DNA from: JACVRN01 sp035276685
GTDB taxonomy: Bacteria; Acidobacteriota; Blastocatellia; Pyrinomonadales; Pyrinomonadaceae
Direction of reading: 5' to 3'
NCBI GenBank assembly: GCA_035276685.1
Contig: DATELK010000199.1
Location: 46,804 to 110,803 of the forward strand
DNA length: 64,000 nt
Shown here: positions 18,560-31,052 of the stretch, in pieces
Layout: every line of letters starts with the position of its first letter
How positions within the stretch are numbered: position 1 is the first letter of the stretch
Position numbers and translations under genes: made by a program
Notes under the pieces: model-generated
What the model was told of the DNA's origin: nothing
Databases searched by the model: none
What the model saw: only the letters and a program-made list of their open reading frames with translations

Positions 18560-20707
18560 ATGAAGAAAATCTACTCGCGGCCACTTCTACTCGTCTGTGT
18601 GGCCTCGCTTCTCTTACAGATTTGCGCCTTCAACACACAGGGCCAGCAACAGAGCCAGGACGCTGCACAGCCGGAACAGCAAGAGCAGAACGAGGATGTC
18701 ATACGGATTTCTACAGACCTTGTGCAGACGGGCGTTTCCGTCTTCGACAAGAAGGGGAGATTCGTCGAGGGGTTGAAGAAGGAAGACTTCGAGCTGAAGG
18801 TTGACGGCCGTGCGGTCGAAGTCGGCTTCTTCGAGCGCGTGGTCACGGGAACTGTCAACGAAGAGGCGCAGCTCGCTGCGGCGCGCGGGGGAAATTCCCG
18901 TCCGCAGGTAAAAGAGACGGCGAAGGACACGGCGACGGTCAGGGCGACGGAGCGCGGGCGCGTCATCATCTTCTTCGTGGACGACGTGCACATCGCACCG
19001 GACAGCTTAAAGAGGGCGAAGGACTCCATACTCAGATTCATAGACAAAGAGATGGGCCAGAACGACCTTGTCGCCATCGCCTCAACCAGCGGGCAGATAG
19101 GATTTCTTCAGCAGTACACGAACAACAAGGAGGTGCTGAGAAGGGCTGTCTCGCGCCTGAGCTACAGGTTTTTTAGCACGCGGGACATGGAGGTTCCCGT
19201 CATGACGGACGGGCATGCGGTTCTGATAGACCGGGGCGACCCGGACGTTACAGGCTTTTTTGTAGCAGCGACGGCAAAGATGTTGGGCATTACCGGCTCG
19301 CAGGCCGCAAGCATCGTGAGGCAACGAGCCAGAATGCTACTACAGCAGTCCGCCGCTTTCAGCAAAGCCACGCTTTCCAGCTTGGAGAATCTGGCGCGTC
19401 GCTCTGCGGCATTGCCCGGGCGCAAGCTAATCTTTTTCATCTCTGACGGTTTTCCCTTAGATACCAGAAACAGCGACACATTGGAGAGGATACGTAGCGT
19501 CGTAGACGCCTCCGCGCGTACGGGCGTCGTGATTTACTCCATGGACGCCAGAGGGCTCGTCACGGACATGATGGACGCAACTGTTGAGGCCATGCCTAAT
19601 CCCAGGGCCGCGAGCGCCATGCGCGGCATTGGAGAGGATGTGCTTAACGCTCTCGCCGCCGACACGGGCGGGCGTTTCATTCACAATACGAACTTCTTCG
19701 ACCCGGACATACGCAGAGCGCTGGCGGAGACCTCCAACTACTACCTGCTCGCGTGGCGTCCCGATGAAGAGGGAGGCGGCAAAAAGTTTCGCCGCATACA
19801 GGTCAGCATTAAGAATCGTCCAGAGCTGTCGGTCAAGGTTCAGCGCGGCTATTTCAACAACACGTCGGAAGCTAAAGAGAAGGCCACGACCGCGAAAGCT
19901 CCCGCCGACCCTTTAGGTAAAGCAATCAACTCGCTCTTTCCGCGACGCGAGCTGCCGACGCAGCTTGCGCTCAACTACATAGATTCGCCCGGCGGCGGCC
20001 CGACGCTGATAACCAGCATGAAGATAGAGGGCGGCGCGCTCAGGTTTGAGCGGAAGGGCGACAAGACGGCTGCCATCGTTGATATAGCAGGCACAATCTT
20101 CAACGCCGAGGGCAAGGTCGTGGAGAGTTACAGGCATCGCCTGACGGCCACCCCGCCCGCTTCGGCCACGGACGCACAGGTTCCGGACATCATCTATAAT
20201 TACCGTGCGTCGCTCAAACCGGGTCTTTATCAGGTGCGCGTCGCCGCGCATGATTTAACGGGCGGAAAGACGGGCAGCGCCGTCGAGTGGATGGAAATAC
20301 CAGACCTCTCCAAGCAGGGCTTCTCAATGAGCAGCCTTATCCTGGGCGAGCGAAAGCCAGCCGCAGAGGAGAAGAAGTCGGACACGCTGGTTGAGGACGT
20401 GACCATAAGCGTAGACCGCAGATTCGAGCGCTCCTCCAACCTGCGCTTTCTGGTATACATCTACAGGGCCGCAAGCGCTCGTCCCGACGTTACCCTTCAG
20501 GTTCAGATTTTCCGTGACGGCCAGCCCGTTGTCACTATCCCCCCGCGCCAGCTTTCTACCGAAGCGCAAGACCTGACGCACCTGGCTTATGCGGCGGAGA
20601 TTCCGCTCAAAGGCCTGAGCGCGGGCCAATACGTCCTGCAAGTCACGGCCATAGACAACATAGCCAAAGCAAACGCCACGCAGAAAGTCAGCTTCAAGAT
20701 TCAATAA
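18560..20707 (+). CDS. Secreted VWFA-related protein, acidobacterial type
   Basis: The 715-aa protein has an N-terminal signal peptide (residues 1-30, ending near NTQGQQQ). It then has a short beta domain typical of the Acidobacteria VWFA-related family (TIGR03436 style): VQTGVSVFDKKGRFVEGLKKEDFEL. The VWA-like fold starts at RVIIFFVDDVHIAP near residue 135 and ends with the strand motif YYLLAWRPD near 395. The metal-ion motif is not a canonical DxSxS. The C-terminal ~280 residues are beta-rich. These proteins are exported and of unknown role, probably adhesion or protein binding. An attC-like half site lies upstream and a full one starts 3 bp after the stop. Confidence 0.85.
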   Translation: MKKIYSRPLLLVCVASLLLQICAFNTQGQQQSQDAAQPEQQEQNEDVIRISTDLVQTGVSVFDKKGRFVEGLKKEDFELKVDGRAVEVGFFERVVTGTVNEEAQLAAARGGNSRPQVKETAKDTATVRATERGRVIIFFVDDVHIAPDSLKRAKDSILRFIDKEMGQNDLVAIASTSGQIGFLQQYTNNKEVLRRAVSRLSYRFFSTRDMEVPVMTDGHAVLIDRGDPDVTGFFVAATAKMLGITGSQAASIVRQRARMLLQQSAAFSKATLSSLENLARRSAALPGRKLIFFISDGFPLDTRNSDTLERIRSVVDASARTGVVIYSMDARGLVTDMMDATVEAMPNPRAASAMRGIGEDVLNALAADTGGRFIHNTNFFDPDIRRALAETSNYYLLAWRPDEEGGGKKFRRIQVSIKNRPELSVKVQRGYFNNTSEAKEKATTAKAPADPLGKAINSLFPRRELPTQLALNYIDSPGGGPTLITSMKIEGGALRFERKGDKTAAIVDIAGTIFNAEGKVVESYRHRLTATPPASATDAQVPDIIYNYRASLKPGLYQVRVAAHDLTGGKTGSAVEWMEIPDLSKQGFSMSSLILGERKPAAEEKKSDTLVEDVTISVDRRFERSSNLRFLVYIYRAASARPDVTLQVQIFRDGQPVVTIPPRQLSTEAQDLTHLAYAAEIPLKGLSAGQYVLQVTAIDNIAKANATQKVSFKIQ

Positions 20708-20709
20708 AA

Positions 20710-20813
20710 CATCAGCCGCTCGAATTAACGCGGCGGGAAGAGTTGAGAGAAGCATTCAAGTCCTGCGAATGTAACTCAGGCTTCATCGGCTCGGGTTGAA
20801 TGAGTTGTCAGGT
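20710..20813 (-). repeat. attC-like site, full length (104 bp)
   Basis: Minus-strand reading starts ACCTGACAACTCATTCAACC and ends CGCGTTAATTCGAGCGGCTG. The central ~60 bp has interrupted pairing between the arms. It begins 31 nt after the stop of the TonB-domain gene at 20845. The outer R' is degenerate (GCGGCTG) but the L' motif TTAATTCG is intact. Confidence 0.75.
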
Positions 20814-20844
20814 GCGGTGCCGGACACCAGACATCCTTATTTCG

Positions 20845-21375
20845 TTAGAACTTTTTATTAAAATAGAATTCAACTATCGCCCGCTGAGCCACTGGCACCC
20901 CGTTCTTCTTTGCAGGCTTAAACTTCATTTTCTTAGCCGCAATCATCGCCTGCTGTGTGAGGCCATCGGGCAGCCCTTTCCTTACCTTTATGTCGGACAC
21001 GAATCCCGCCGGGCAAAAGATAACATACAGCTCAACCACGCCTGTTACATGATTCTCTTCCGCTTCTGCCGAATATGATGGCCCAGGCTTGAAAGTAATT
21101 ACAGCTTCCTCATCTACTTCTGAAGCTTTATAGAAGGTAGCGATGCCGCCTGCCTTTTCGCAATCAAATGGTTCGGATTTCGAGCGAGATGAATCAAGAT
21201 TATTCTGCCGTTCGGTTTCTGAAGCAGGCGGAGGCACACAGAAGCACCGGGGGGCCTGGGTTTTATTTGCGTTGGATTGTTGCCCCTGTGCGTAACAGAT
21301 TTGAGCAGCAGCAGAAATCAGGGCGAGCAGAATCAGAATATTTAGCCTACCAATCAATGGAACACCATCTTTCAT
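20845..21375 (-). CDS. Secreted TonB C-terminal-domain protein
   Basis: The 176-aa protein has a signal peptide (LNILILLALISAAAQICYA) and a linker with paired cysteines (CFC). Its C-terminal domain, from about residue 92, resembles the TonB C-terminal fold: GVVELYVIFCPAGFVSDIKV, then AAKKMKFKPAKKNGVPV. Classical TonB proteins are anchored and work with ExbBD. This one lacks the Pro-rich periplasm-spanning segment, so energy transduction is doubtful. It starts 7 bp after the STAND-type kinase stop, suggesting co-expression, and is followed by a full attC-like site. Confidence 0.75.
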   Translation of the reverse strand: MKDGVPLIGRLNILILLALISAAAQICYAQGQQSNANKTQAPRCFCVPPPASETERQNNLDSSRSKSEPFDCEKAGGIATFYKASEVDEEAVITFKPGPSYSAEAEENHVTGVVELYVIFCPAGFVSDIKVRKGLPDGLTQQAMIAAKKMKFKPAKKNGVPVAQRAIVEFYFNKKF

Positions 21376-21382
21376 ATTCGCT

Positions 21383-24457
<3,075 letters not shown>

Positions 24458-24571
24458 AGGGCCGTAGAGTACGCGTGTGGGAATCCAGAGAACCGGCACA
24501 TTCTAACGAGGTTCAGCCGAAGACGCTAGGTTAGCGGAAAGACTGGCACGCACGGGGCGGAGCGTTGATTT

Positions 24572-24600
24572 CACCCGCCATTGCTTTTCGACGGGCGGTG
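24572..24600 (+). other. GC-rich hairpin between divergent genes
   Basis: CACCCGCC and GGGCGGTG form a perfect 8-bp stem around a 13-nt loop, with ATTTT just after. It lies between the divergent kinase gene and the gene at 24617, so a terminator role is unlikely from position. It may lie in the 5' leader of the plus-strand gene, 16 nt before its ATG. Confidence 0.45.
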
Positions 24601-24616
24601 ATTTTAAGCTGATGGA

Positions 24617-25645
24617 ATGATAAAGAAAGCAGCACTGATAGCCGTCATAGCAGTCGCGCTTGTCGCCTCGTTCGCCTTGTGGTTAAGGGACGACGATGCT
24701 GTTGCCACCTCTGCCGCCAGGGCGTGGCCCGGAGAGATGGGCGCGCTCAAAGCTGCCGCAGACAGGTGGCCGCCGCTCAAGGCCAACGCCGCGTCCGTGA
24801 AGCTGACGGAGCTTGCCGGCGCGTTGCCGAAGAACGAAACGGTCGAAGATTTTTTGGCGCGTGAGCTGACGCGGGGCGAGCTTACGATAGGCGAGCCTCC
24901 GCCGCTCCCTGACGTTACCGCTATACGCGAGCTGCTGCTGCGCGAGCCTGTCTCATGGGAGACCGAAGAAGGAATCGGCGGCGGCAACGAATCGAATGCG
25001 AGGCGCACGACGCAGTTGACGGTGGCGAGGGCGCTCGTCGCAAGCGCTCTTGCGAAAGCCCGCTCGAAGGATGCGGCGGCGTGGGATGACCTGCAAGCCG
25101 TGTGGAAGCTTTCGCGCACGCTGGACGGGCACCCGCAGGTGATGGCGCAGACGGCCGCGTTGTCTATGGCCCGCATGATTAACGCGGCCGCATGGAAAAT
25201 GCCGCTGCCCGCGCCCGAGTGGCTGAGCGAGCTACAGGCGCGCGACCCTGTGCAGCCGCTGCTTGAGGCTTTTCAGTTCCAGACGGCCTCTTACTGGGAG
25301 GACGGCTCGCGTGTATTTCCGACGAAATGGCTCGCATCGTCGATTGAGCACGACCGACGGATTGCCGAAGAGCTGTTCACCCTTACGCAGTGCGACGTGA
25401 ACACGCGCGCGAATGAGATAGGAACAGACCTTACATCTGTTTGGCGTCGTGCGTTCCGCTACCGCGCCGAGCGAGAGGCGACGGCGAACGCGCTGCGTGT
25501 GCGCGAGGGGAAGGCTATCGAGACAGGCTCGCGATGCAGCGACGGCGGCTGGACGTTCGACGGGACAACGCTGCGCTTCAGCCGCGAGATAGGAACGGCC
25601 GCGCCGGATAAGCCGATGCCGCTGGTGCTGCGGCTCAAGCCGTAG
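24617..25645 (+). CDS. Hypothetical exported or membrane-anchored protein (342 aa)
   Basis: An N-terminal hydrophobic helix (residues 4-24) follows MIKK, so the protein is anchored or exported. The rest is a helical Ala/Arg/Glu-rich domain with no recognised family, and Cys residues only late in the chain (TQCDVN, SRCSDGG). It stands alone between the divergent kinase and the convergent LVIVD gene, preceded by a hairpin at 24572. Function unknown. Confidence 0.6.
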   Translation: MIKKAALIAVIAVALVASFALWLRDDDAVATSAARAWPGEMGALKAAADRWPPLKANAASVKLTELAGALPKNETVEDFLARELTRGELTIGEPPPLPDVTAIRELLLREPVSWETEEGIGGGNESNARRTTQLTVARALVASALAKARSKDAAAWDDLQAVWKLSRTLDGHPQVMAQTAALSMARMINAAAWKMPLPAPEWLSELQARDPVQPLLEAFQFQTASYWEDGSRVFPTKWLASSIEHDRRIAEELFTLTQCDVNTRANEIGTDLTSVWRRAFRYRAEREATANALRVREGKAIETGSRCSDGGWTFDGTTLRFSREIGTAAPDKPMPLVLRLKP

Positions 25646-25694
25646 CGCCAGCGGCATCTCCTACCCGGCTTGTTAAAGCACGCGGTCGAAAGAA

Positions 25695-27689
25695 TCAAAG
25701 CGTGGGCTGTCTCATAATGTCAGCCAGGGCTTTCAAGCGTGCTGAGTCTCCCGCACTCTTCGCCACGCCTGCGCTCTTGTCCAGAGACGGCGCGAGGCTT
25801 TTAAGTTTATCAAGCTTTCGTGAGCTCTCAGCTTTTTGAATCGCCTGCCGCAGGGACGCGATTTCAGCAGCGGGCAGAGCCTGCGAGCGCTCCAACTGGT
25901 CAACGTAGGCCTTCGCCACGACTAACTGCCTGGGCCACTCAATTTTCTCCTGGTTCTGCACGTTCAATGTAGCCACTCGAACTGCTTTCGCGGCGTCAAT
26001 CTCGTTCTGCGTAAGATATTTCGTCGGAGTCAGCTCAAAAACGTCCAGGCCGCGCGCAATCTCCGACGCGTAGATGTGGCCGTTGTACCAGTAAGCAGAC
26101 CAGTCGCCCCCTAGCACGAGCATGTTCGGAGTAATCGGGCCTCTGTCGAAATAGGCTATCTCAACGGGATGGCTCGCGTCGGTGAAGTCCATGATGGAGA
26201 TGCCGCCCTGATACCAGGCTTGCACATAAAGGTCGCGCCCGGGAACAGGAATGAGCGAGCCGTTGTGCGCCACACAGTTCTCGCTGTCGCCCTGCGCGGC
26301 CGGCAGCTTGTAGTAGCTGGCGAATTTCAATTTGTTATCCGACAGGTTGAAAACAGCATCGGCTCCCCAGACGTTCGGGTCATTGGCGCGGCAGCGCGCA
26401 CCAAGGCCTCCGCCCCACTCATCTGTGAAGACGACCTTCTTCCCGTCGTTCGAAAACGTGGCCGAGTGCCAGTATGAGTAGTTAGGGTCGTTTACCGCGT
26501 CTATGCGCTTAGGATTGACCGGGTCTTTGATGTCCAGCAGAATTCCATTCCCGGAGCACGCGCCTGCCGCGAGTCCGAGCGCTGAGAACACTGTAATGTC
26601 GTGGCACTGGTTGCTGTCGGACGGTTTTCCATTCCCGTCGTGCGAGCCGCCGTTACTCAGACTGTTGATAACACCCGTTCTTGGATCCATAAACACTCTG
26701 GGACTGGACACTACCTGAGCATTCTGCGGCGTCGCCAGAGGCACCTTAATCACGTCGATGCGAAAGAGCGCGGTATTCGGATCCTTGTCCGGCGGCTCGC
26801 CCGAGCATCCGGCCAGCTCTTCACCCTGACGCACAAAAGACGTTCCGGAGACGTATATGTAAACGTTGTTCTTATCATTCGGGTCTACTACCAGTGTGTG
26901 CGTGTGCGAGCCGCGACAGGTCTGCACCGCCGCCACCTGCTTAGGGTTCCTGATGTCTGTGATGTCGAAAACCCTTACCCCGCGGAAGCGATCCTTTTGT
27001 GCCGCGGGCAGCTGGTTTTCCTGTCCCTTGGGCGGCGGCGGAAACCCCTGCGTGCCGCAATCAAGACGGCCGTTCGGCATCTCGACAGACATAAACATCA
27101 GGTTCCTGTAAACGGACACGTCTCCCTGCCCGCCCGGACAGACCATAGAAGTCACCAGCCTGGCCTTCATAGGATTGGAGATGTCATAGATATTGACGCC
27201 ATAAAAGTTTCCCTGAAACAGGTAGTTGCCCTGAAACGCAAGGTCAGAGTTGGCGAAGGCCAGTTGAGCAGTAACCAGCTGTGCAGCCTTTGTAATCTTG
27301 GAAGGGTCGCCGACACCAAGCTGGCCCAGCGTCGTCTGCACCTTCGGGTCATCAGCATTCTCGGAGCCCAGTTGGAACGCGTCCGGCTTTTTGACCAGCG
27401 TGAGGTGTCTTATGCCCATAGCCACCTCGCCCGCGTCGTACATTCCCGGCGAGAGCTTGGCGCGCGGGTCGTTTACGTCTGAGCCCGTCATTCCCGCAGG
27501 TAAAGGCTTCGCCGCTTCAGGAGCATAAGGATTCCCGGCCTCTTTGTTGGCGGGTTTGGATTCCGGCGTCTTGGCAGGCTCCGGAGACGGCGCGCTCGTT
27601 TGTGCCATAGGCGTGGTCGCAAAGCACGAGCACAAAACGAGGGAAGCTATTAGTAAACGGCAAGTGATAGCGTGTACTCGAATCATCAT
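25695..27689 (-). CDS. Secreted LVIVD-repeat-type beta-propeller protein
   Basis: The 664-aa protein has a signal peptide (cleavage near TPMAQT) and a Pro/Lys-rich linker. A long repeat domain has elements such as GVNIYDISNP, VRVFDITDIRNPKQVA, ISIMDFTDASHPVEIA and LDVFELTP, the pattern of LVIVD-type propellers in surface proteins. SHTHTLVVDPND and AHNGSLIPV suggest metal or ligand positions, unproven. It overlaps the DUF305 gene by ATGA (27686-27689), so the two are translationally coupled. Role unknown; similar pairs occur in copper- or stress-related settings, which is only a weak hint here. Confidence 0.75.
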   Translation of the reverse strand: MMIRVHAITCRLLIASLVLCSCFATTPMAQTSAPSPEPAKTPESKPANKEAGNPYAPEAAKPLPAGMTGSDVNDPRAKLSPGMYDAGEVAMGIRHLTLVKKPDAFQLGSENADDPKVQTTLGQLGVGDPSKITKAAQLVTAQLAFANSDLAFQGNYLFQGNFYGVNIYDISNPMKARLVTSMVCPGGQGDVSVYRNLMFMSVEMPNGRLDCGTQGFPPPPKGQENQLPAAQKDRFRGVRVFDITDIRNPKQVAAVQTCRGSHTHTLVVDPNDKNNVYIYVSGTSFVRQGEELAGCSGEPPDKDPNTALFRIDVIKVPLATPQNAQVVSSPRVFMDPRTGVINSLSNGGSHDGNGKPSDSNQCHDITVFSALGLAAGACSGNGILLDIKDPVNPKRIDAVNDPNYSYWHSATFSNDGKKVVFTDEWGGGLGARCRANDPNVWGADAVFNLSDNKLKFASYYKLPAAQGDSENCVAHNGSLIPVPGRDLYVQAWYQGGISIMDFTDASHPVEIAYFDRGPITPNMLVLGGDWSAYWYNGHIYASEIARGLDVFELTPTKYLTQNEIDAAKAVRVATLNVQNQEKIEWPRQLVVAKAYVDQLERSQALPAAEIASLRQAIQKAESSRKLDKLKSLAPSLDKSAGVAKSAGDSARLKALADIMRQPTL

Positions 27690-28405
27690 TTCTCCTCTAC
27701 GGGTTTTTCGCCCAGCATAGTTTGCATAATCCTAATCTCAGCGCGCTGACCGCTGTCAACATCCGTTACGAAATTGAAAAGCTCGGCGTCCTGCCCCGCT
27801 CCGGCCGTATCGAACAGTTCCTTGACCATAACCAAAGCGCCATTATGATGCTGAATCATTCCGGTCAAAAACAGTCGGTCGAACTCCGCGCCTCTAGCCT
27901 TTCTTAAGTCGTCCATCTGCTTCGGGGTAAGCATCCCGGGCATGAGCATCTTATGGCCGGACATGTCGTGGCCCGGCATGTCCATGCCAGCCATTTCACG
28001 CATGGGAGGCTCTATAGGCTCGCCCCTCGCCTCAAGCCACTGTCTCATAAACTTCATCTCGTCTGATTGTGATTTGCTGATGCGCGTTCCCAAAAGGCGC
28101 AGTTCCCTGTTCTGCGTGCGCGATTCAATGAGCGCAGTCATCTCAACCGCCTGCGCGTGATGCATAATCATCCCCTGCATGAACTCCACATCTTTCGACG
28201 AACGGGGCGGAAGCCTCGCCCGCGTCGATGGCGGAAGCTGCCGGGTAGGCTGGCCCGGCGCACCGGGCTGTACTACGACAGGCGGCGATTGTGAGCTACC
28301 CTGCTGCGCGCTGACCGGTAGAAGTAAGAAACCTCCCGGATACTGAGCAGCGATAGCGGCCAGACACATCACTATAAAAAATCTCGAAAGCAGTCTCATA
28401 CTCAT
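27686..28405 (-). CDS. DUF305 family secreted protein
   Basis: The 239-aa protein has a signal peptide and two DUF305-type halves. The first has FMQGMIMHHAQAVEM; the second has LFLTGMIQHHNGALVMV. Between them lies a Met/His-rich stretch (MAGMDMPGHDMSGHKM). DUF305 proteins are ferritin-like helical and often found with copper handling; metal binding here is inferred from the His/Met pattern. Its stop overlaps the LVIVD gene start, making a two-gene unit. Confidence 0.9.
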   Translation of the reverse strand: MSMRLLSRFFIVMCLAAIAAQYPGGFLLLPVSAQQGSSQSPPVVVQPGAPGQPTRQLPPSTRARLPPRSSKDVEFMQGMIMHHAQAVEMTALIESRTQNRELRLLGTRISKSQSDEMKFMRQWLEARGEPIEPPMREMAGMDMPGHDMSGHKMLMPGMLTPKQMDDLRKARGAEFDRLFLTGMIQHHNGALVMVKELFDTAGAGQDAELFNFVTDVDSGQRAEIRIMQTMLGEKPVEEK

Positions 28406-28444
28406 TCCCCGCTTATCATCCGGTCGGCTTCAGGCTGCGATTAT

Positions 28445-29506
28445 TTACGGCCGCACCTCATAAATCAGGTTGAAGGGCGTTTCCGTCGCGCGACGAAACC
28501 TTGAGAAGCCGCCTTTCGTCACCACGTCTCGCATACGCGCTTCGCCCGCCTGGGCTCCTAACGCCAGCCCCACTTCCTGCGAGAGCGAAGCGGGCGTGCA
28601 TATCAGCGTCGAAGCCGAATAGAAGGCTCGCCCGATGGGATTCAGATTGTCTTTCGTTTCGTCGTGCGCGAAGGGCTCGACTATCATCCATGTTCCGTCA
28701 GACGCTATCGAATCGCGCACGTGCGCGGCTGCGCCCACGGGGTCGCCCATGTCATGTAGGCAGTCGAAGTAAGTCACGAAGTCGTAGCCGATGCCGGGGA
28801 AGTCTTTCGCCTTGGCGACTTCAAACTCAACTCGCCCGTCGACTCCTGCCTCCCTGGCGCGCCCTCTCGCCAGCTCGATTGATTTGTCGTGATAGTCAAA
28901 GCCGATGAAGGTTGATTTCGGGTAGGCCTGCGCCATTAAGATAGTCGAGGAGCCTAGCCCGCATCCCACGTCCGCCACCTTTGCCCCCTCTTTCAACTTT
29001 TCATCCACGCCGTCCAGAGACGGAATCCACGCGTTAATCAAGTTGGCAGCGTAGCCTGGACGGAAAAACATTTCAGTCCCGCGAAAGAGCCCCGCGTCGT
29101 GCTCGTGCCATCCAAAGCCTTCGCCCGTGCGGAAACGCTCTATCAAGGTCGGAACGGCGCGCAGGGCTGAGACAGCCAGCAGGAAAGCTCCCGGCAGATA
29201 GGCCGCGCTATTCTCGTTAGCCAGCGCGAACGCCTGCTCTTCCGAAAGGAAATAACGTTGCTGCTCCGCATCGTAAGAGACGTAGCCGCCCGCCGCCTGT
29301 GCGTTCAGCCATTCGCGCACGTAACGCTCATTCGTTCCTGTTCTTTCGGCTAACTCGGCAGGAGTCAGAGGGCTCCCGGCTTCAGCCATAGCTTTGTAAA
29401 GCCCAAGGCTTTCTCCTATAACTACCAGCCCGGCATGCATCGCCGCCCCGAAATCGTTGACGCAGTTTCCCAAAAATTGATGGAGTTTCTCTTCGTTGAT
29501 TGACAT
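28445..29506 (-). CDS. Class I SAM-dependent methyltransferase with N-terminal winged helix
   Basis: The 353-aa protein has an N-terminal dimerisation/winged-helix part (LTPAELAERTGTNERYVREWLNA). A Rossmann methyltransferase domain follows with motif I VADVGCGLGSS, motif II FIGFDYH and motif IV YDFVTYFDCLHDM. This is the layout of the Rv2258c-like methyltransferases. The substrate is unknown. It is a single minus-strand gene, 39 bp after the DUF305 start and just upstream (in minus reading) of the attC site at 29578. Confidence 0.85.
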   Translation of the reverse strand: MSINEEKLHQFLGNCVNDFGAAMHAGLVVIGESLGLYKAMAEAGSPLTPAELAERTGTNERYVREWLNAQAAGGYVSYDAEQQRYFLSEEQAFALANENSAAYLPGAFLLAVSALRAVPTLIERFRTGEGFGWHEHDAGLFRGTEMFFRPGYAANLINAWIPSLDGVDEKLKEGAKVADVGCGLGSSTILMAQAYPKSTFIGFDYHDKSIELARGRAREAGVDGRVEFEVAKAKDFPGIGYDFVTYFDCLHDMGDPVGAAAHVRDSIASDGTWMIVEPFAHDETKDNLNPIGRAFYSASTLICTPASLSQEVGLALGAQAGEARMRDVVTKGGFSRFRRATETPFNLIYEVRP

Positions 29507-29577
29507 CGGTGTCCTCCTGTCGAAATCGGCTGCGGCGCTATATTATCTCCGCTCACGGCTGCTTACAATAAGAGAAG

Positions 29578-29628
29578 CACCTGACGCCGGAATTAACCGG
29601 CAGCCCGCAATGAATGCGCTGTTAGGTG
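29578..29628 (-). repeat. attC-like site, compact (51 bp)
   Basis: Minus-strand reading gives CACCTAACAGCGCATTCATT at one end and CCGGTTAATTCCGGCGTCAG plus GTG at the other. The two outer 8-mers pair except for one mismatch. The stop codon of the TMEM175-like gene (29622-29624) is inside the R'' core. This is one of the cleanest sites. Confidence 0.8.
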
Positions 29629-30287
29629 GCGGTTTCATCACTGGCAATCTCGTGTATCTCTTTCTTTTCCGCCTTCCCGCGAGTCGGGTCTAATAAAGCC
29701 GCCAGCACTGGTATCAATGCAAAGCCGAAGGGAGCCAGCCGGATGCTGATTAGCGACAACAGGATTGCCACAACGCAGGATAAAGGCACCGCCAGCGAGC
29801 GCCGACTGATACGCTTCACCGTAACATCGTCTACATCCGCGTCTATAAGATTCGGCTTACCAACCGCGTATTGCCAGACCCACAATTTGGCCACGCCTAC
29901 TGCCGCGAAGCTGGCCGTATAGAGGATGAAGGCCGTCAGGCTCCAATAATATTCGCTAAACAGAGCCGTGGGGAATGGCACGAACGAGACGCACAACAGC
30001 AGCAGTAGGTTCCTCCACAACAGGCCCACGTCATAATCCTTGATGTAGCGGAAAATTCTATGATGCTCAATCCACATCAAGCCTGTAATCAGAAAGCTGA
30101 TGACGAATCCTATGAACTTCGGGAGCAGGCTGAACAAAGCGGTATTCAGCGCGCCGTTACTCAGCTCTTCAATGTGCGGAGGCTTTATCTCAAGAACAAG
30201 CAGGGTGATTACGATGGCGAAGACAGCATCGCTAAAGAAGACGACGCGCTCAAAGCTCAGACCTGACTCTTGTTGATTCATATACAC
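29622..30287 (-). CDS. TMEM175-family (DUF1211) potassium-channel-like protein
   Basis: The 221-aa protein has the family signature FSDAVFAIVITLLVLEIKPP at residues 18-37 and about six membrane helices, matching bacterial TMEM175/DUF1211 channels. Bacterial members conduct K+; that is family knowledge. It sits between two attC-like sites (29578 and 30303), its stop lies in the first, and its ATG is 15 nt from the second. This is the best single-gene cassette in the window. Confidence 0.88.
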   Translation of the reverse strand: MYMNQQESGLSFERVVFFSDAVFAIVITLLVLEIKPPHIEELSNGALNTALFSLLPKFIGFVISFLITGLMWIEHHRIFRYIKDYDVGLLWRNLLLLLCVSFVPFPTALFSEYYWSLTAFILYTASFAAVGVAKLWVWQYAVGKPNLIDADVDDVTVKRISRRSLAVPLSCVVAILLSLISIRLAPFGFALIPVLAALLDPTRGKAEKKEIHEIASDETAT

Positions 30288-30302
30288 TCCATTTTAGAAG
30301 CC

Positions 30303-30412
30303 ACCTGCCGCCCGGATTAACCTGCCCCGCGTATTCAGCCGTCGAGATTATGGCAAAGGAGAAGCAGGAAAGGAATGCTGTCTCGCGCCTCTCGTCGAAT
30401 GAGTTGTTAGGT
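30303..30412 (-). repeat. attC-like site, full length (110 bp)
   Basis: Minus reading starts ACCTAACAACTCATTCGACG and ends CAGGTTAATCCGGGCGGCAG plus GT. It has a long interior and the L' motif. The minus-strand gene expected before it is absent; instead a plus-strand GNAT gene starts 97 nt away, so an inversion or loss at this boundary is likely. Confidence 0.8.
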
Positions 30413-30509
30413 TCCGCATATATTAATACTCTTACAGATTAAACCAAACTTAATCGAACAATCTCTATTGCCGCCCCGTCAATTCAGGCGCTATGCTGAA
30501 GCTAGAAGG

Positions 30510-31046
30510 ATGAATAAAGAGATACTCCAGACGAATCGCCTTATCATACGAGCCTGGACGCTTGACGACGCGGAAGCTCTGTTTGAGATTTGCCGCGACC
30601 CCGAAGTTATGCTTCACATCGGCACGGGCAAACCATATCAATCTATTAATGACGCGCGTCGCTTCCTGAGGTGGGCCGCCTCCTATCAAGAGGAGAATGG
30701 ATTCTGTCGCTGGGCTGTTGTGGAGAGGGCCAGCCAAAAGATTATAGGCAGCTGCGGCTTCGTCCGGCTTGAACGTAGCGGCGAAATCGAGCTGGGCTAT
30801 CTCTTTGCCCGCCGCGTGTGGGGGAAGGGATACGCGACGGAGGCTGCGTCTGCGTGTATCCGTCACGGCTTCGAGCGCCTGCGATTCGCAGAAGTGATTG
30901 CCTTGACCGACACGGGGCATGACGCCTCGCAGCGGGTGCTGGAAAAAATTGGTTTCACTTATCGCGGAGTGGAGAATTATGATGGGCAGAGCGATGCTGT
31001 TTACGTCGCGGTAAATCCCGGGGACGAGGCTCGTGCCATTGCTTAA
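30510..31046 (+). CDS. GNAT family N-acetyltransferase (RimJ-like)
   Basis: It has the GNAT order: TNRLIIRAWTLDDAEALFEI, GSCGFVRLE, GELGYLF-like IELGYLFARRVWGKGYATEA (acetyl-CoA loop), then FAEVIALTDTGHDASQRVLEKIGF. I chose ATG 30510 because AAGG precedes it; a TTG at 30468 would add 14 residues. The substrate is unknown; the family includes protein N-terminal and antibiotic acetylases. It runs against the minus-oriented attC site at 30303 and is followed after 6 bp by a second, divergent GNAT. Confidence 0.88.
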   Translation: MNKEILQTNRLIIRAWTLDDAEALFEICRDPEVMLHIGTGKPYQSINDARRFLRWAASYQEENGFCRWAVVERASQKIIGSCGFVRLERSGEIELGYLFARRVWGKGYATEAASACIRHGFERLRFAEVIALTDTGHDASQRVLEKIGFTYRGVENYDGQSDAVYVAVNPGDEARAIA

Positions 31047-31052
31047 GCGAGG

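Noticed and set aside
26601..27482. 293-aa plus-strand frame across the LVIVD gene
   Set aside because: Shadow frame; the minus-strand gene has a signal peptide, repeats and coupling.
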